Shown: positions 1 to 8,798 of the stretch, piece by piece
How the letters are laid out: each line of letters begins with the position of its first letter
How positions within the stretch are numbered: the first letter of the stretch is position 1
NCBI RefSeq assembly: GCF_018308945.1
Contig: NZ_CP070501.1
Coordinates: 2,294,001 to 2,358,000, forward strand
Length of the DNA: 64,000 nt
Direction of reading: 5' to 3'
Origin: Agrococcus sp. Marseille-Q4369
Lineage (GTDB): Bacteria > Actinomycetota > Actinomycetes > Actinomycetales > Microbacteriaceae
Program-made: the position numbers and the translations under genes
The notes under the pieces: model-generated
What the model was told of the DNA's origin: nothing
Databases searched by the model: none
Seen by the model: the letters and a program-made list of their open reading frames with translations, nothing else

Positions 1-1
1 C

Positions 2-361
2 TTCGACGCCGCCGTCGCGAGCCCCGAGCTCATGGGCAAGGTCGGCCGACTCGGCAAGGTGCTCGGCCCCCGCGGCCTCATGCCGAACCCGAAGACCGGC
101 ACGGTCACCCCGAACGTCGCGCAGGCCGTGACCGACATCAAGGGCGGCCGCATCGAGTTCCGCGTCGACAAGCACGCCAACGTGCACTTCATCGTCGGCA
201 AGGCCTCGTTCTCGGAGGAGCAGCTGAACGACAACATCAGCGCCGCGCTCGAGGAGGTCGTCCGCCTCAAGCCGTCGTCCTCCAAGGGCCGCTACATCCA
301 GAAGGCCACGGTCTCGACGACCTTCGGCCCCGGCATCCCGGTGGACGTCACGTCCATCTGA
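2..361 (+). CDS. rplA: 50S ribosomal protein L1, C-terminal part (5' end outside window)
   Basis: This is the last 119 codons of ribosomal protein L1, which forms the mobile L1 stalk of the 50S subunit, binds 23S rRNA at the E site and helps release deacylated tRNA; in many bacteria it also represses its own operon. The conserved segment [17 protein letters not shown] lies near the start of the visible part and is diagnostic. The reading frame is open to the left edge, so the gene enters from outside, presumably preceded by rplK. It ends in TGA and is followed closely by a hairpin. Identification is very secure; only the N-terminus is missing. Confidence 0.97.
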   Translation, partial: FDAAVASPELMGKVGRLGKVLGPRGLMPNPKTGTVTPNVAQAVTDIKGGRIEFRVDKHANVHFIVGKASFSEEQLNDNISAALEEVVRLKPSSSKGRYIQKATVSTTFGPGIPVDVTSI

Positions 362-375
362 GATCCGTCTCGCTC

Positions 376-401
376 GAGAGCCCTGCTTCGGCGGGGCTCT
401 C
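376..401 (+). terminator. Hairpin after rplA
   Basis: GAGAGCCC and GGGCTCTC form a perfect 8-bp stem around a 10-nt loop, 14 nt after the rplA stop. There is no clear T run, as is usual for high-GC actinobacteria. It probably ends the rplKA transcript before the next gene. Confidence 0.7.
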
Positions 402-467
402 GTCGTCTCCCGGCACTTCCTCCCGCTCACGGCCAGGCGTAGGGTGCGGGCGGATGCGGGAGGCGGC

Positions 468-1106
468 ATGGCAGCGCACGGATCGATCGCGATCCACGAG
501 AGCCGCGGCGCGAGCGACCTGCAGGGCCTCGCGCTCGGCGCAGCCGCGGGCTTCGCCTGGATCGGTGCGCTCCGCGCCTGGATGGCGCTGCTCGCTGGCT
601 CCGAATCGAAGGTGACCTGGCGCACCGGCCCCTTCGTGCTGCTGCCCGGCACGGTCGTCGGCGCGGCGCACGGCCTCGCGGCGAGCCGGCGCTCGCGCGG
701 CGAGCCCGTGCCGCTCGCCGCTCGCTGGAGCCCGCTCGCGTTCGCCGCGCCGCTGCTGCTTCCGGGCGCGGTGCGCGAGCTCGTCACGACCGGCATCGGC
801 AGCGGCGCGCTCGTCCCGCCGATCGTCATGGCGGTGTCGGGCTCGGCGCTGCGGCCCTCGCTCGTCGCGGGCCGACCGCGGGCTCGGCGGGCGGCGGCCG
901 CGGTCGGAGCGCTCGCAGTGGTCGGCGGCGCGGTCGGCGGGGCGATGACGCGAACGCTCGGCCGCGCTCGCCGCGGCGCTCTGATCGGCTTCCTCGGCAC
1001 CGGCCTCATCGTGCTCGCGGGTGCGGCAGCGCCGCTCGCCTACGACGGGGATGCGAGCGGCGGCCTCACACCTCGACGAGGTGGTGCTCGTAGGCGAGAG
1101 CGATGA
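468..1106 (+). CDS. Hypothetical multi-pass membrane protein
   Basis: A 212-residue Ala/Gly/Leu-rich protein with about four or five hydrophobic segments (for example around LGTGLIVLAGAAAPLAY near the C-terminus) separated by short Arg-rich loops. I do not recognise the family and assign no function. The ATG at 468 is chosen because GGGAGG lies just upstream and a TAGGGT -10-like box at 440-445 would put the transcript start after the alternative GTG at 444. The last 41 bases overlap the 3' end of the convergent response regulator gene, so the very basic C-terminal tail is written over that coding sequence. It could be a lineage-specific membrane protein. Confidence 0.6.
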   Translation: MAAHGSIAIHESRGASDLQGLALGAAAGFAWIGALRAWMALLAGSESKVTWRTGPFVLLPGTVVGAAHGLAASRRSRGEPVPLAARWSPLAFAAPLLLPGAVRELVTTGIGSGALVPPIVMAVSGSALRPSLVAGRPRARRAAAAVGALAVVGGAVGGAMTRTLGRARRGALIGFLGTGLIVLAGAAAPLAYDGDASGGLTPRRGGARRRER

Positions 1107-1716
1107 GCTGCACCCGGCTCGGGACGCCGAGCTTGGCGAGGATCGCGCGCATGTGCGTCTTCACCGTCGTCTCGGCGACCCAGAGCCGCTGCGCGATCTC
1201 GGCGTTCGACAGCCCTCGCGCTGCGAGCGCGAACAGCTCGCGCTCGCGCTCGGTGAGCCCGTCGAGCACGCTCGTGTCGGGTGCGGGCCGCACGGGTGCG
1301 AACGCGCGCAGCAGGTCGAAGGTCTCGGCCGGCGCGATGACCTGCTGCCCGTCGACGACCGCGCGGACCGACTGGACGAGGAACTCGGGGCGGGCATCCT
1401 TGAGCAGGAACCCGCTCGCCCCCGCGCGCAGCGCATCCACCACTGCCCGATCGTGCCGGACAGTCGTGAGCACGATGACGTGCGGCGGCGGCTCCGGCGA
1501 CTCGCGCCTGATCGCGGCGGTCGCCGCGACGCCGTCGAGCACGGGCATCCGGATGTCCATGAGCGCGACGTCCGGCCGCAGCTCGCGCGTGAGCTCGATC
1601 GCCTGCCGGCCGTCGCGAGCGGCGCCCACGACCTCGATGCCGTCCTGGCTCTCGAGGATCATCGAGAGCCCTTCCAGGAACAGCTCCTGGTCGTCGACGA
1701 GCAGCAGTCGGATCAC
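1066..1716 (-). CDS. NarL/LuxR-family response regulator
   Basis: A 216-residue DNA-binding response regulator. The receiver domain (about residues 1-120) has the acidic pair D8-D9, the phospho-acceptor D54 in LMDIRMP, T84 and K106 (GFLLKD). A LuxR-type helix-turn-helix follows at about 150-200 (LTERERELFALAARGLSNAE). It should be phosphorylated by the histidine kinase encoded just upstream; the two genes overlap as ATGA (1713-1716), so they are translationally coupled. Targets cannot be read from the sequence. Family assignment is firm. Confidence 0.95.
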   Translation of the reverse strand: MIRLLLVDDQELFLEGLSMILESQDGIEVVGAARDGRQAIELTRELRPDVALMDIRMPVLDGVAATAAIRRESPEPPPHVIVLTTVRHDRAVVDALRAGASGFLLKDARPEFLVQSVRAVVDGQQVIAPAETFDLLRAFAPVRPAPDTSVLDGLTERERELFALAARGLSNAEIAQRLWVAETTVKTHMRAILAKLGVPSRVQLIALAYEHHLVEV

Positions 1717-3083
1717 CGGGGCGCCATGGGGTTGCGGATGCTTCCGTCAGCCTCACGCGCCGGCGTCAGGTCTACCGTGGTCGCCTGCGACCAGCCGGTC
1801 GGCGGACTCGCTCTGTCTGCCGCGGAGCTCCACCGTGCGATCCAGGGTGCGACGGCATCCTCGGGCCCGGCGGGCGGGGGCTGCTGCGGCACCGGGAGCG
1901 TCGCGAGCTGATCCTCCGTGAGCGGCAGCGTCGGCGCGTCGCTGACCGGCTCGTACGGCAGGTGCGCGCTCACCACGAAGCGCTCGCCCTCGGCGTCGAT
2001 CTCGAGCGTGCCGCCGGCGAGCCGGACGCGCTCGCGCATGCCGGCGATGCCGCGGCCGGTGGGGCGCAGCGACTCGCGGTCGCGGATCGGGGACGAGACG
2101 GCGAGCGTCAGCCCGGGACCGGTCCAGGTGAGCGCCACGACGATGTCGACGTCTGCGCCACCGTGTCGCAGCGCGTTCGTCAGGCTCTCCTGGACGACGC
2201 GGTAGGCCGCGATGTCGGCGACGCGGCTCAAGTGCCCGCGCGTGCCGACGTCGAGCAGCTGCACGTCGGGCCCAGCCGAGCGGGTCTGCGCCACGAGGCC
2301 CGGGATGTCGGCGCTCGTCGGCTGGGGCCGACGCGCGTCGTCGTCGACGCGCTCGAGCAGCTGCCGCACCTCCACGAGCGCGAGCCGCGCGGTGTCGCTG
2401 ATCGTCGTCAGGACCGGCTCGATGCGCTCCGGATGCGCCTGGTGCGTCAAGCGGAGTCCCTCCGCCTGCGCGGCGAGCACGGCGAGCGAGTGCGCCATCA
2501 CGTCGTGGAAGTCGTGGGTGAGGTCGGCTCGGAGCCGCTCGTCCCGCAGCTCGCTCTCGACGACGGTCGTGCGGGCGACGGCCTGCTCCTTCGTCTGCTC
2601 GGCCCGCACATGGTCCCTCAGCGCGCGAGCGCCGACAGCGGCGCCCCAGACCAGCATCGCCGTGAACCAGTTGCCGAAGCCGTTCGCCGTCCACGACCCG
2701 TTCGAGGAGACCGAGACCGCGGTCTCGTGCATCGACAGGCTGACGCCGCCGATGACGGCGACCGGCAAGCCGCTCAGCAGTCGCGCGCGGAGCGGGTCGA
2801 TGCTGAACGTCGCGACCGCGACGGTCAGGAGGGCAACGACCAGCATGGACCCGGAGTAGTTCGGATCGGTCGGAGAGATGAGCAGCCCTCCGACGAGCGC
2901 GGTTCCGAGCGCGACCCGAGGGAACTTCACGGAGCTCGCGAGCGCCGCGAGCACGAACAGCGTCGCGACGACTCCCTGCACGCCGTCCATCTGACGGCTG
3001 ATCGTCACGGACAGCAGCACACTCACGGCGATGACGACCGGCAGCAGCCGGATGCCTTGCGCGAGCGCTTGTCGGATGGTCAT
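1713..3083 (-). CDS. Sensor histidine kinase, HisKA_3 (NarX/DesK-like) type
   Basis: A 456-residue membrane histidine kinase. The N-terminal 155 residues are hydrophobic with several membrane spans and no large extracellular domain. The dimerisation/phospho-acceptor motif FHDVMAHSL has the likely phospho-His at residue 193. A short HATPase_c domain follows (VVQESLTNALRHGG as N-box, GRGIAGMRERV as G-box). After it comes a Pro-rich tail of about 80 residues with no recognised domain. It pairs with the regulator at 1066-1716 by a 4-base overlap. A TAGCGT box ends 6 nt before the ATG, which suggests a leaderless mRNA. The stimulus is unknown. Confidence 0.93.
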   Translation of the reverse strand: MTIRQALAQGIRLLPVVIAVSVLLSVTISRQMDGVQGVVATLFVLAALASSVKFPRVALGTALVGGLLISPTDPNYSGSMLVVALLTVAVATFSIDPLRARLLSGLPVAVIGGVSLSMHETAVSVSSNGSWTANGFGNWFTAMLVWGAAVGARALRDHVRAEQTKEQAVARTTVVESELRDERLRADLTHDFHDVMAHSLAVLAAQAEGLRLTHQAHPERIEPVLTTISDTARLALVEVRQLLERVDDDARRPQPTSADIPGLVAQTRSAGPDVQLLDVGTRGHLSRVADIAAYRVVQESLTNALRHGGADVDIVVALTWTGPGLTLAVSSPIRDRESLRPTGRGIAGMRERVRLAGGTLEIDAEGERFVVSAHLPYEPVSDAPTLPLTEDQLATLPVPQQPPPAGPEDAVAPWIARWSSAADRASPPTGWSQATTVDLTPAREADGSIRNPMAPR

Positions 3084-3089
3084 GCGCTC

Positions 3090-3095
3090 ACGCTA
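3090..3095 (-). promoter_or_regulatory. -10 box TAGCGT for the histidine kinase operon (leaderless layout)
   Basis: On the minus strand TAGCGT is followed by 6 nt and then the ATG at 3083, so initiation about 7 nt downstream of the box would start at the AUG itself. Confidence 0.55.
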
Positions 3096-3219
3096 CGTCT
3101 CCTCGCGGCGCGTGCGCGCCGCATCCGTGCCGATCTCGTCCCGGAGGACGAGACGCGCGCAGGCGAGGTCGTCGCGCAATCGTGACCGCGCCGTGACATC
3201 GTTCGCGCTGTCCAGCGGC

Positions 3220-3225
3220 TAGGTT
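3220..3225 (+). promoter_or_regulatory. -10 box TAGGTT upstream of the peptide-binding lipoprotein
   Basis: TAGGTT sits 70 nt before the GTG start at 3295 in the 211-nt gap between divergent genes. No convincing -35 hexamer was found at 16-18 nt. It would give a leader of about 60 nt. Confidence 0.45.
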
Positions 3226-3294
3226 GGCCCTACGCATGCTCGTGGCCGAGCCGCGCGCGATGCGATCAGTCCCTCCCACGAAAGGTCCAAGATC

Positions 3295-4965
3295 GTGAAT
3301 CGATCCGCTAAGCGGCGCCTCCTCGCAGGCCTCGCGGGTGGCGCGGCGATGACGCTCGCGCTCACCGGCTGCGTGCAGTCGCAGCGCGACGCCGGCACCG
3401 ACGACAGCGCTGCCCCCGAGAGCGACGTCAACTCGACGTTCATCTTCGGCGCCTCGTCCGACCCGTCAGGCCTCGACCCGGCCTTCGCCTCCGACGGCGA
3501 GACGTTCCGCATCTCCCGCAACATCTTCGAGGGCCTCGTCGGGGTCGAGCCCGGCACCGCCGACCCGGCGCCGCTGCTCGCGACCGAGTGGGAGTCCGAC
3601 GAGTCGGGCACCTCCTACACGTTCCAGCTGCAGGAGGGCGTGACCTTCCACGACGGCACCGAGTTCAACGCCGAGGCCGTCTGCGCCAACTTCGACCGCT
3701 GGTACAACTGGACCGGCCTCACGGCGACCGAGAGCCTCTCGTACTACTACGGCTCGCTCTACGGCGGGTTCGCCGGCGACGAGAACGCGCTCTACGAGTC
3801 GTGCTCGGCCGACGACGACATGACGGCCACCGTCAACCTCACGCGCCCGTTCTCGGGCTTCATCGCCTCGCTCTCGCTGCCCGCGTTCGCGATGCAGAGC
3901 CCGACGGCCCTCGAGGAGTACGGCGCCGACGAGGTCGGCGGCTCCGAGGAGGCGCCCGAGTACAGCGAGTACGGCGAGGCCCACCCGACCGGCACCGGCC
4001 CGTTCGTCTTCGACTCCTGGTCGCCCGGCAGCGAGGTCGTCCTGCAGGCGAACCCCGACTACTGGGGTGAGCAGGGACAGGTGCAGGAGATCGTCTTCCG
4101 CGTGATCGACGACCCGACCGCTCGCCGCCAGGCGCTCGAGTCGGGCGACATCGACGGCTACGACCTCGTCGCGCCCGCCGACACGGCGGCGCTCGAGGAG
4201 GCGGGCTTCAACGTCATGCAGCGCGACCCGTTCACGGTCCTCTACCTCGGCTTCAACCAGCAGATCCCCGAGCTGCAGGACGTCCGGGTGCGCCAGGCGA
4301 TCGCCCACGCGATCGACCGCGAGGCGCTCGTGACGCAGGTGCTCCCCGAGGGCACCGAGGTCGCGTCGCAGTTCATCCCGCCGGTCGTCAACGGCTACAA
4401 CGAGGACGTCACCGACTACGAGTACGACCCGGCGCGTGCGCAGGAGCTGCTCGCGGAGGCCGGCTTCGCCGATGGCATGACGCTCCAGTTCAACTACCCG
4501 GTCAACGTCTCGCGCCCGTACATGCCCAACCCCGAGCAGATCTTCACGGCGCTGTCGTCGCAGCTCGAGGCGGTCGGCATCACGGTCGAGCCCGTCGCCG
4601 ACGAGTGGACGGACTACCTCGACCGCATGCGCGGCACGGCCGACCACGGCATCCACCTGCTCGGCTGGACCGGTGACTACAACGACACCGACAACTTCGT
4701 CGGCGTCTTCTTCAACGGCTACTCCAACGAGTGGGGCTTCGAGAACGCCGAGCTGTTCGGCGCGCTGACCGAGGCGCGGCAGATCCCGCAGCCGGAGGAC
4801 GCGACCGAGGCGTACCAGGAGATCAACGAGCAGATCGCGCAGTTCGTGCCGGGCGTCCCGCTCGCGCACCCGGCGCCGTCGCTCGCGTTCGCAGAGCGCG
4901 TGACCTCCTACCCGGCCAGCCCCGTCAACGACGAGGTGTTCAACATGATCGAGCTGAGCGAGTAG
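3295..4965 (+). CDS. Peptide ABC transporter substrate-binding lipoprotein (SBP family 5)
   Basis: A 556-residue extracytoplasmic binding protein of the DppA/OppA class. The signal peptide ends in a lipobox LALTGC with C26 as the lipidation site, so it should be anchored to the outer face of the membrane. The mature part has SBP_bac_5 hallmarks such as GASSDPSGLDPAF, RQALESGDIDGYD and VRQAIAHAIDREALV. It delivers oligopeptides or similar solutes to the permeases encoded immediately downstream. The start is a GTG preceded by GAAAGG. A strong hairpin separates it from the permease gene. The substrate (di- or oligopeptide, or nickel chelate) cannot be decided from sequence alone. Confidence 0.93.
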   Translation: MNRSAKRRLLAGLAGGAAMTLALTGCVQSQRDAGTDDSAAPESDVNSTFIFGASSDPSGLDPAFASDGETFRISRNIFEGLVGVEPGTADPAPLLATEWESDESGTSYTFQLQEGVTFHDGTEFNAEAVCANFDRWYNWTGLTATESLSYYYGSLYGGFAGDENALYESCSADDDMTATVNLTRPFSGFIASLSLPAFAMQSPTALEEYGADEVGGSEEAPEYSEYGEAHPTGTGPFVFDSWSPGSEVVLQANPDYWGEQGQVQEIVFRVIDDPTARRQALESGDIDGYDLVAPADTAALEEAGFNVMQRDPFTVLYLGFNQQIPELQDVRVRQAIAHAIDREALVTQVLPEGTEVASQFIPPVVNGYNEDVTDYEYDPARAQELLAEAGFADGMTLQFNYPVNVSRPYMPNPEQIFTALSSQLEAVGITVEPVADEWTDYLDRMRGTADHGIHLLGWTGDYNDTDNFVGVFFNGYSNEWGFENAELFGALTEARQIPQPEDATEAYQEINEQIAQFVPGVPLAHPAPSLAFAERVTSYPASPVNDEVFNMIELSE

Positions 4966-4981
4966 CCTCGATCGGTCCACC

Positions 4982-5019
4982 CCGGATGCCGCGGGCCCTC
5001 ACCGGCCCGCGGCATCCGG
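4982..5019 (+). terminator. Strong intra-operon hairpin between binding protein and permease genes
   Basis: CCGGATGCCGCGGGCC pairs perfectly with GGCCCGCGGCATCCGG (16 bp, 6-nt loop), 16 nt after the binding-protein stop. It probably acts as a partial terminator or 3'-end stabiliser, so that the binding protein is made in excess over the membrane components. Confidence 0.75.
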
Positions 5020-5074
5020 CACGAACGGCCCACCCGCGCCGCCCCGCCACGACGGACGACCAGGAGACCTCCAC

Positions 5075-6079
5075 GTGCTGAGAACCATCGGCAAGCGACT
5101 GCTGCTGCTGATCCCGACCCTGTTCGGCCTGACCGTGCTGCTGTTCTTCTGGGTGCGAGCGCTGCCCGGCGGCCCCGCGGCCGCGCTGCTCGGCGAGCGC
5201 GCGACGCCCGAGGCGATCGAGCGCATCAACGAGGCCTACGGCTTCAACCGGCCGCTGCCCGAGCAGTACATCACCTGGCTCGGGCGACTGCTGCAGGGCG
5301 ACTTCGGCAACTCGATCGAGACGCGCCGGCCGGTGCTCGAGGAGTTCGCGAACCGGTTCCCCGCCACGGTCGAGCTCGCCATCATGGCGCTCATCATCGC
5401 GGTCGGCATCGGCATCCCGCTCGGCTACTGGGCCGCTCGCCACCACGGCCGCCTCATCGACCACGTCTCGGTCGCCGGCAGCCTCGTCGGCATCACGATC
5501 CCGGTGTTCTTCCTCGCGTTCATCCTCAAGTGGATCTTCGCCGTCCAGCTCGGCTGGCTGCCCTCGACCGGCCGCCAGGACAGGGGAGTGGATGCGACGC
5601 ACGTGACGGGCTTCTACGTGCTCGACGGGCTCCTCACGGGTGAGCTCGACGCATCCCTCAACGCGATCGTGCACCTGCTGCTGCCCGCCGTCGCGCTCGC
5701 GACGATCCCGCTCGCGATCATCGTGCGCATCACGCGCGCCTCCGTGCTCGAGGTCGTCAACGCCGACTACGTGCGCACGGGCCGCGCGAAGGGCATCGCG
5801 CAGTCGACGATCCGCAACCGCTTCGTGCTGCGGAACGCCATGCTCCCCGTCGTCACGACGATCGGCCTGCAGGCGGGCCTGCTCATCTCGGGGGCGGTGC
5901 TCACCGAGACGGTGTTCGCCTTCCCGGGCATCGGCGCGTTCCTCGCCGGCGCGATCTTCGCGCGCGACTTCCCGGTGCTGCAGGGCTTCGTGCTCTTCAT
6001 CGCCTTCTCCTACGCGATCATCAACCTGCTCGTCGACATCTCCTACTCGTTCATCGACCCGAGGGTGAGGATCCAGTGA
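5075..6079 (+). CDS. Peptide ABC transporter permease (DppB-like)
   Basis: A 334-residue inner-membrane permease with an N-terminal membrane helix (LLLLIPTLFGLTVLLFFWV) and the BPD_transp_1 core with about five more spans. The EAA-type cytoplasmic loop is visible around GRAKGIAQSTIRNRFVLRNA. Together with the DppC-like protein it forms the translocation channel. The GTG start at 5075 has AGGAG 8 nt upstream. The gene overlaps the next permease as GTGA, indicating coupled translation. Length matches the family. Confidence 0.93.
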   Translation: MLRTIGKRLLLLIPTLFGLTVLLFFWVRALPGGPAAALLGERATPEAIERINEAYGFNRPLPEQYITWLGRLLQGDFGNSIETRRPVLEEFANRFPATVELAIMALIIAVGIGIPLGYWAARHHGRLIDHVSVAGSLVGITIPVFFLAFILKWIFAVQLGWLPSTGRQDRGVDATHVTGFYVLDGLLTGELDASLNAIVHLLLPAVALATIPLAIIVRITRASVLEVVNADYVRTGRAKGIAQSTIRNRFVLRNAMLPVVTTIGLQAGLLISGAVLTETVFAFPGIGAFLAGAIFARDFPVLQGFVLFIAFSYAIINLLVDISYSFIDPRVRIQ

Positions 6080-7014
6080 GCGCCGCAGAAGCCATCCCGA
6101 CCCTCCCCACGCCGGAGGGCGGCGACCAGACGCACGCACGCCGCAGCGGCAGCTTCTGGGGCGACGTCCTCCGCCGCGTCCGCAAGAACCCCGCCGCGTG
6201 GGTCGGCGCGGTCGTCGTTGCGGCGTTCATCCTCGTCGCGGTGCTCGCACCGCTGCTCGCGCCCTACCCGGAACTCGCGACCCCCGGCCGCGAGTACCTG
6301 CGGCCGACGTCGCTGCCCGGCATCGGCGAGATCCCGGAGTTCCCGCTCGGCATCGACCGCTTCGGCGGCGATGTCGTCTCGAAGCTCATCTGGGGCGCAC
6401 AGGCGTCGCTCATCATCGGCGTCGTCTCGACGTTCTTCGGGCTGCTGGGCGGCATGGTGCTCGGCGCGATCGCGGGCGCGTTCGGCGGATGGGTCGACAC
6501 CATCATCATGCGGTTCGTCGACATCCTGCTCTCGGTGCCGCACCTCCTGCTCGCGGTCTCGATCGCGGCCATCCTCGGCCGCACGCCGCTCGCGGTCATG
6601 ATCGCCATCGGCGTCGCGCAGATCCCGATCTTCGCGCGCCTGCTGCGCTCGTCGATGCTGCAGCAGCGCGAGTCGGACTACGTGCTCGCGGCGCGCACGC
6701 TCGGTCTCGGCACGGGCCGCATCACGATGTCGCACCTGCTGCCGAACTCGGTCGGGCCGGTCATCGTGCAGGCGACGCTCACGCTCGCGACGGCCGTCAT
6801 CGACGCGGCCGCGCTGTCGTTCCTCGGCCTCGGCGGCGGGCGCCCGGAGACGGCGGAGTGGGGCCGCATGCTCACGTATGCGCAAGCGGAGCTCGCGATC
6901 GCCCCGCAGCTCGCGTTCCTCCCGGGCATCTGCATCATGATCACGGCGCTCGGCTTCACGCTGCTCGGCGAGGCGCTGCGCGAGGCGATGGACCCCCGCA
7001 CGCGCAAGCGCTGA
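6076..7014 (+). CDS. Peptide ABC transporter permease (DppC-like)
   Basis: A 312-residue second permease of the importer. A cytoplasmic N-terminus (WGDVLRRVRKNPAAW) precedes a first membrane helix, then the BPD_transp_1 domain with the EAA loop YVLAARTLGLGTGRI. The motif FPLGIDRFGGDVVSKLIWGA is typical of DppC/OppC. The GTG start overlaps the dppB-like stop codon. It should pair with the fused ATPase encoded on the opposite strand just beyond a palindromic repeat, so the transporter is split over two convergent transcripts. Confidence 0.93.
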   Translation: MSAAEAIPTLPTPEGGDQTHARRSGSFWGDVLRRVRKNPAAWVGAVVVAAFILVAVLAPLLAPYPELATPGREYLRPTSLPGIGEIPEFPLGIDRFGGDVVSKLIWGAQASLIIGVVSTFFGLLGGMVLGAIAGAFGGWVDTIIMRFVDILLSVPHLLLAVSIAAILGRTPLAVMIAIGVAQIPIFARLLRSSMLQQRESDYVLAARTLGLGTGRITMSHLLPNSVGPVIVQATLTLATAVIDAAALSFLGLGGGRPETAEWGRMLTYAQAELAIAPQLAFLPGICIMITALGFTLLGEALREAMDPRTRKR

Positions 7015-7023
7015 GCGCGCCGC

Positions 7024-7104
7024 CCGCTCCTCGAACGTCGAACTTCCCCGAACGCTCGGTTCCACGCCCGGATCCCCGCGGTTCGGGGAAGTTCGACGGA
7101 GCGG
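7024..7104. repeat. Dispersed palindrome family A, copy 1
   Basis: Arms GTCGAACTTCCCCGAAC (7037-7053) and GTTCGGGGAAGTTCGAC (7081-7097) are perfect 17-bp inverted repeats around a 27-nt spacer. CCGCTCC/GGAGCGG extend the pairing outward with a small bulge. It lies between the convergent dppC-like and ATPase genes and can act as a bidirectional terminator. The arm sequence recurs at 54811-54869 and 55866-55924, so this is a repeat family rather than a lone terminator. The spacers are also related: read as the reverse complement, both this one and copy 3 contain GGATCCGGG. Confidence 0.85.
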
Positions 7105-7114
7105 GGGCGGAGCG

Positions 7115-8761
7115 TCAGCTCGCGATCTTCAGCTCGTTGCCCGGGATCGAGGCGAGCAGCTTCCGCGTGTACGGGTCGCGCGGGTTCGTGAAGATCTCCT
7201 CGCTCGTCGCGGCCTCGACGAGCCTGCCGTTCTGCATGACGGCGACGTAGTCGCTGATGAGCCGCACGACGGCGAGGTCGTGCGAGATGAAGAGGTAGCT
7301 GAGGCCGAGCTCCCGCTGCAGGTCGCCGAGCAGCCGCAGGATCTGGTCCTGCACGAGCACGTCGAGCGCCGAGACCGGCTCGTCGCAGACGATCACGTCG
7401 GGGGAGAGGGCGAGGGCTCGCGCGATCGCGACGCGCTGCCGCTGGCCGCCCGAGAGCTCCGAGGGGTAGCGGCGCGCCATGTCGGTCGGCAGCGACACCT
7501 GGTCGAGCAGCTCGCGCACGCGCTGCTCCCGCTCGCGCTTCGAGCCCTTGCCGTAGAACGACAGCGGCTCCTCGATGATCCGCTCGATCGTGAACATCGG
7601 GTTGAGCGACGAGTACGGGTCCTGGAAGACCGGCTGCACGCGCTGCCGGAACTGCTTCTGCTCCTCGCGCGAGAGCGCGAAGACGTCCTTGCCCTCGAAG
7701 CGGATCGTGCCGCTCGTCGGCTCGAAGGCCTTCAGCAGCATCCGCGCGGTCGTCGTCTTGCCCGAGCCGGACTCGCCGACGATCGAGACGGTCTTGCCGC
7801 GCGGCACCGAGAGCGACACGTCGTCGACGGCCTTGAACGGCTCGCGCCGGCCGCGCACGTGGAACTCCTTCGTCACGTTCTCGAACTCGACGATGACGTC
7901 GGGCGTGCCCGACGCATCCGCCGCGCCGTGCGCGATGAGGTCCTCGGGGCGCAGGCGCGCCATCGCGACCGACGGCGCCGCCTTGACGAGCGACTGCGTG
8001 TAGGGGTGCTGGGGCGACTCGAGGATCTGCCGCGCGGGGCCCTGCTCGACGACGCGTCCGCGGTGCATGACGACGACGCGCTGCGCGCGCTCCGCCGCGA
8101 GGCCGAGGTCGTGCGTGATGAGCAGCACGGCGGTGCCGAGCTCCTGCGTCATCTGGCCGATCTGGTCGAGGATCGTGCGCTGCACCGTGACGTCGAGGGC
8201 GCTCGTGGGCTCGTCGGCGATGAGCAACGCCGGCCGGCACGCGAGGCCGATCGCGATGAGCGCGCGCTGGCGCATGCCGCCCGAGAATTCGTGCGGGTAG
8301 GACTTCGCGCGCTCGGCGGCATCGGGGAGCCCCGCGGCCTCGAGCGTCTCGACGACCTTCCGGTCGACGTCCTTGCGATCGGCGAGGCCGTGCGCGAGCA
8401 GCGTCTCGGCGACCTGCGAGCCGATGCGGGCGACCGGGTTGAGGTTCGACATCGGATCCTGCGGCACGAGGCCGATGCGACGGCCGCGGATGCTGCGCAT
8501 CGTCGACTCGCTCGCGCCCACGAGCTCCTCGCCGTCGAGCTTGATGCTGCCGGCGCTCACGCGGCCGTTGCCCTGCAGCAGGCCGATGATCGCCATCGCG
8601 GTCGTCGACTTGCCGGAGCCCGACTCGCCGACGATCGCGAGCGTCTCGCCCGCCGCGAGCGACAGGCTCGCCTCGTGCACGGCCGTGACCGTGCCGTCCT
8701 GGGTCGTGAACTCTACCTTGAGGCCCGAGACCTCCAGCAGCGGCTTCTTCGCGTCGCTCAT
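7115..8761 (-). CDS. Fused double ATPase of a peptide ABC importer (DppD-DppF fusion)
   Basis: A 548-residue protein carrying two complete ABC ATPase domains in tandem. Domain 1 has Walker A GESGSGKSTT (K51) and signature SGGMRQRALIAIG. Domain 2 has a second GESGSGKTTT near residue 330 and signature LSGGQRQRVAIARAL, with Walker B VIVCDEPVSALD. Both carry the C-terminal extension typical of oligopeptide/dipeptide ATPases. It should power the importer at 3295-7014. The ATG at 8761 is preferred over the GTG at 8776, since a CAAGAT box ends 6 nt before the ATG, matching the leaderless layout seen elsewhere in the window. Confidence 0.92.
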   Translation of the reverse strand: MSDAKKPLLEVSGLKVEFTTQDGTVTAVHEASLSLAAGETLAIVGESGSGKSTTAMAIIGLLQGNGRVSAGSIKLDGEELVGASESTMRSIRGRRIGLVPQDPMSNLNPVARIGSQVAETLLAHGLADRKDVDRKVVETLEAAGLPDAAERAKSYPHEFSGGMRQRALIAIGLACRPALLIADEPTSALDVTVQRTILDQIGQMTQELGTAVLLITHDLGLAAERAQRVVVMHRGRVVEQGPARQILESPQHPYTQSLVKAAPSVAMARLRPEDLIAHGAADASGTPDVIVEFENVTKEFHVRGRREPFKAVDDVSLSVPRGKTVSIVGESGSGKTTTARMLLKAFEPTSGTIRFEGKDVFALSREEQKQFRQRVQPVFQDPYSSLNPMFTIERIIEEPLSFYGKGSKREREQRVRELLDQVSLPTDMARRYPSELSGGQRQRVAIARALALSPDVIVCDEPVSALDVLVQDQILRLLGDLQRELGLSYLFISHDLAVVRLISDYVAVMQNGRLVEAATSEEIFTNPRDPYTRKLLASIPGNELKIAS

Positions 8762-8798
8762 CCGACCATCTTGCACCGTCGAGGGCCGGTTCGGCGGA

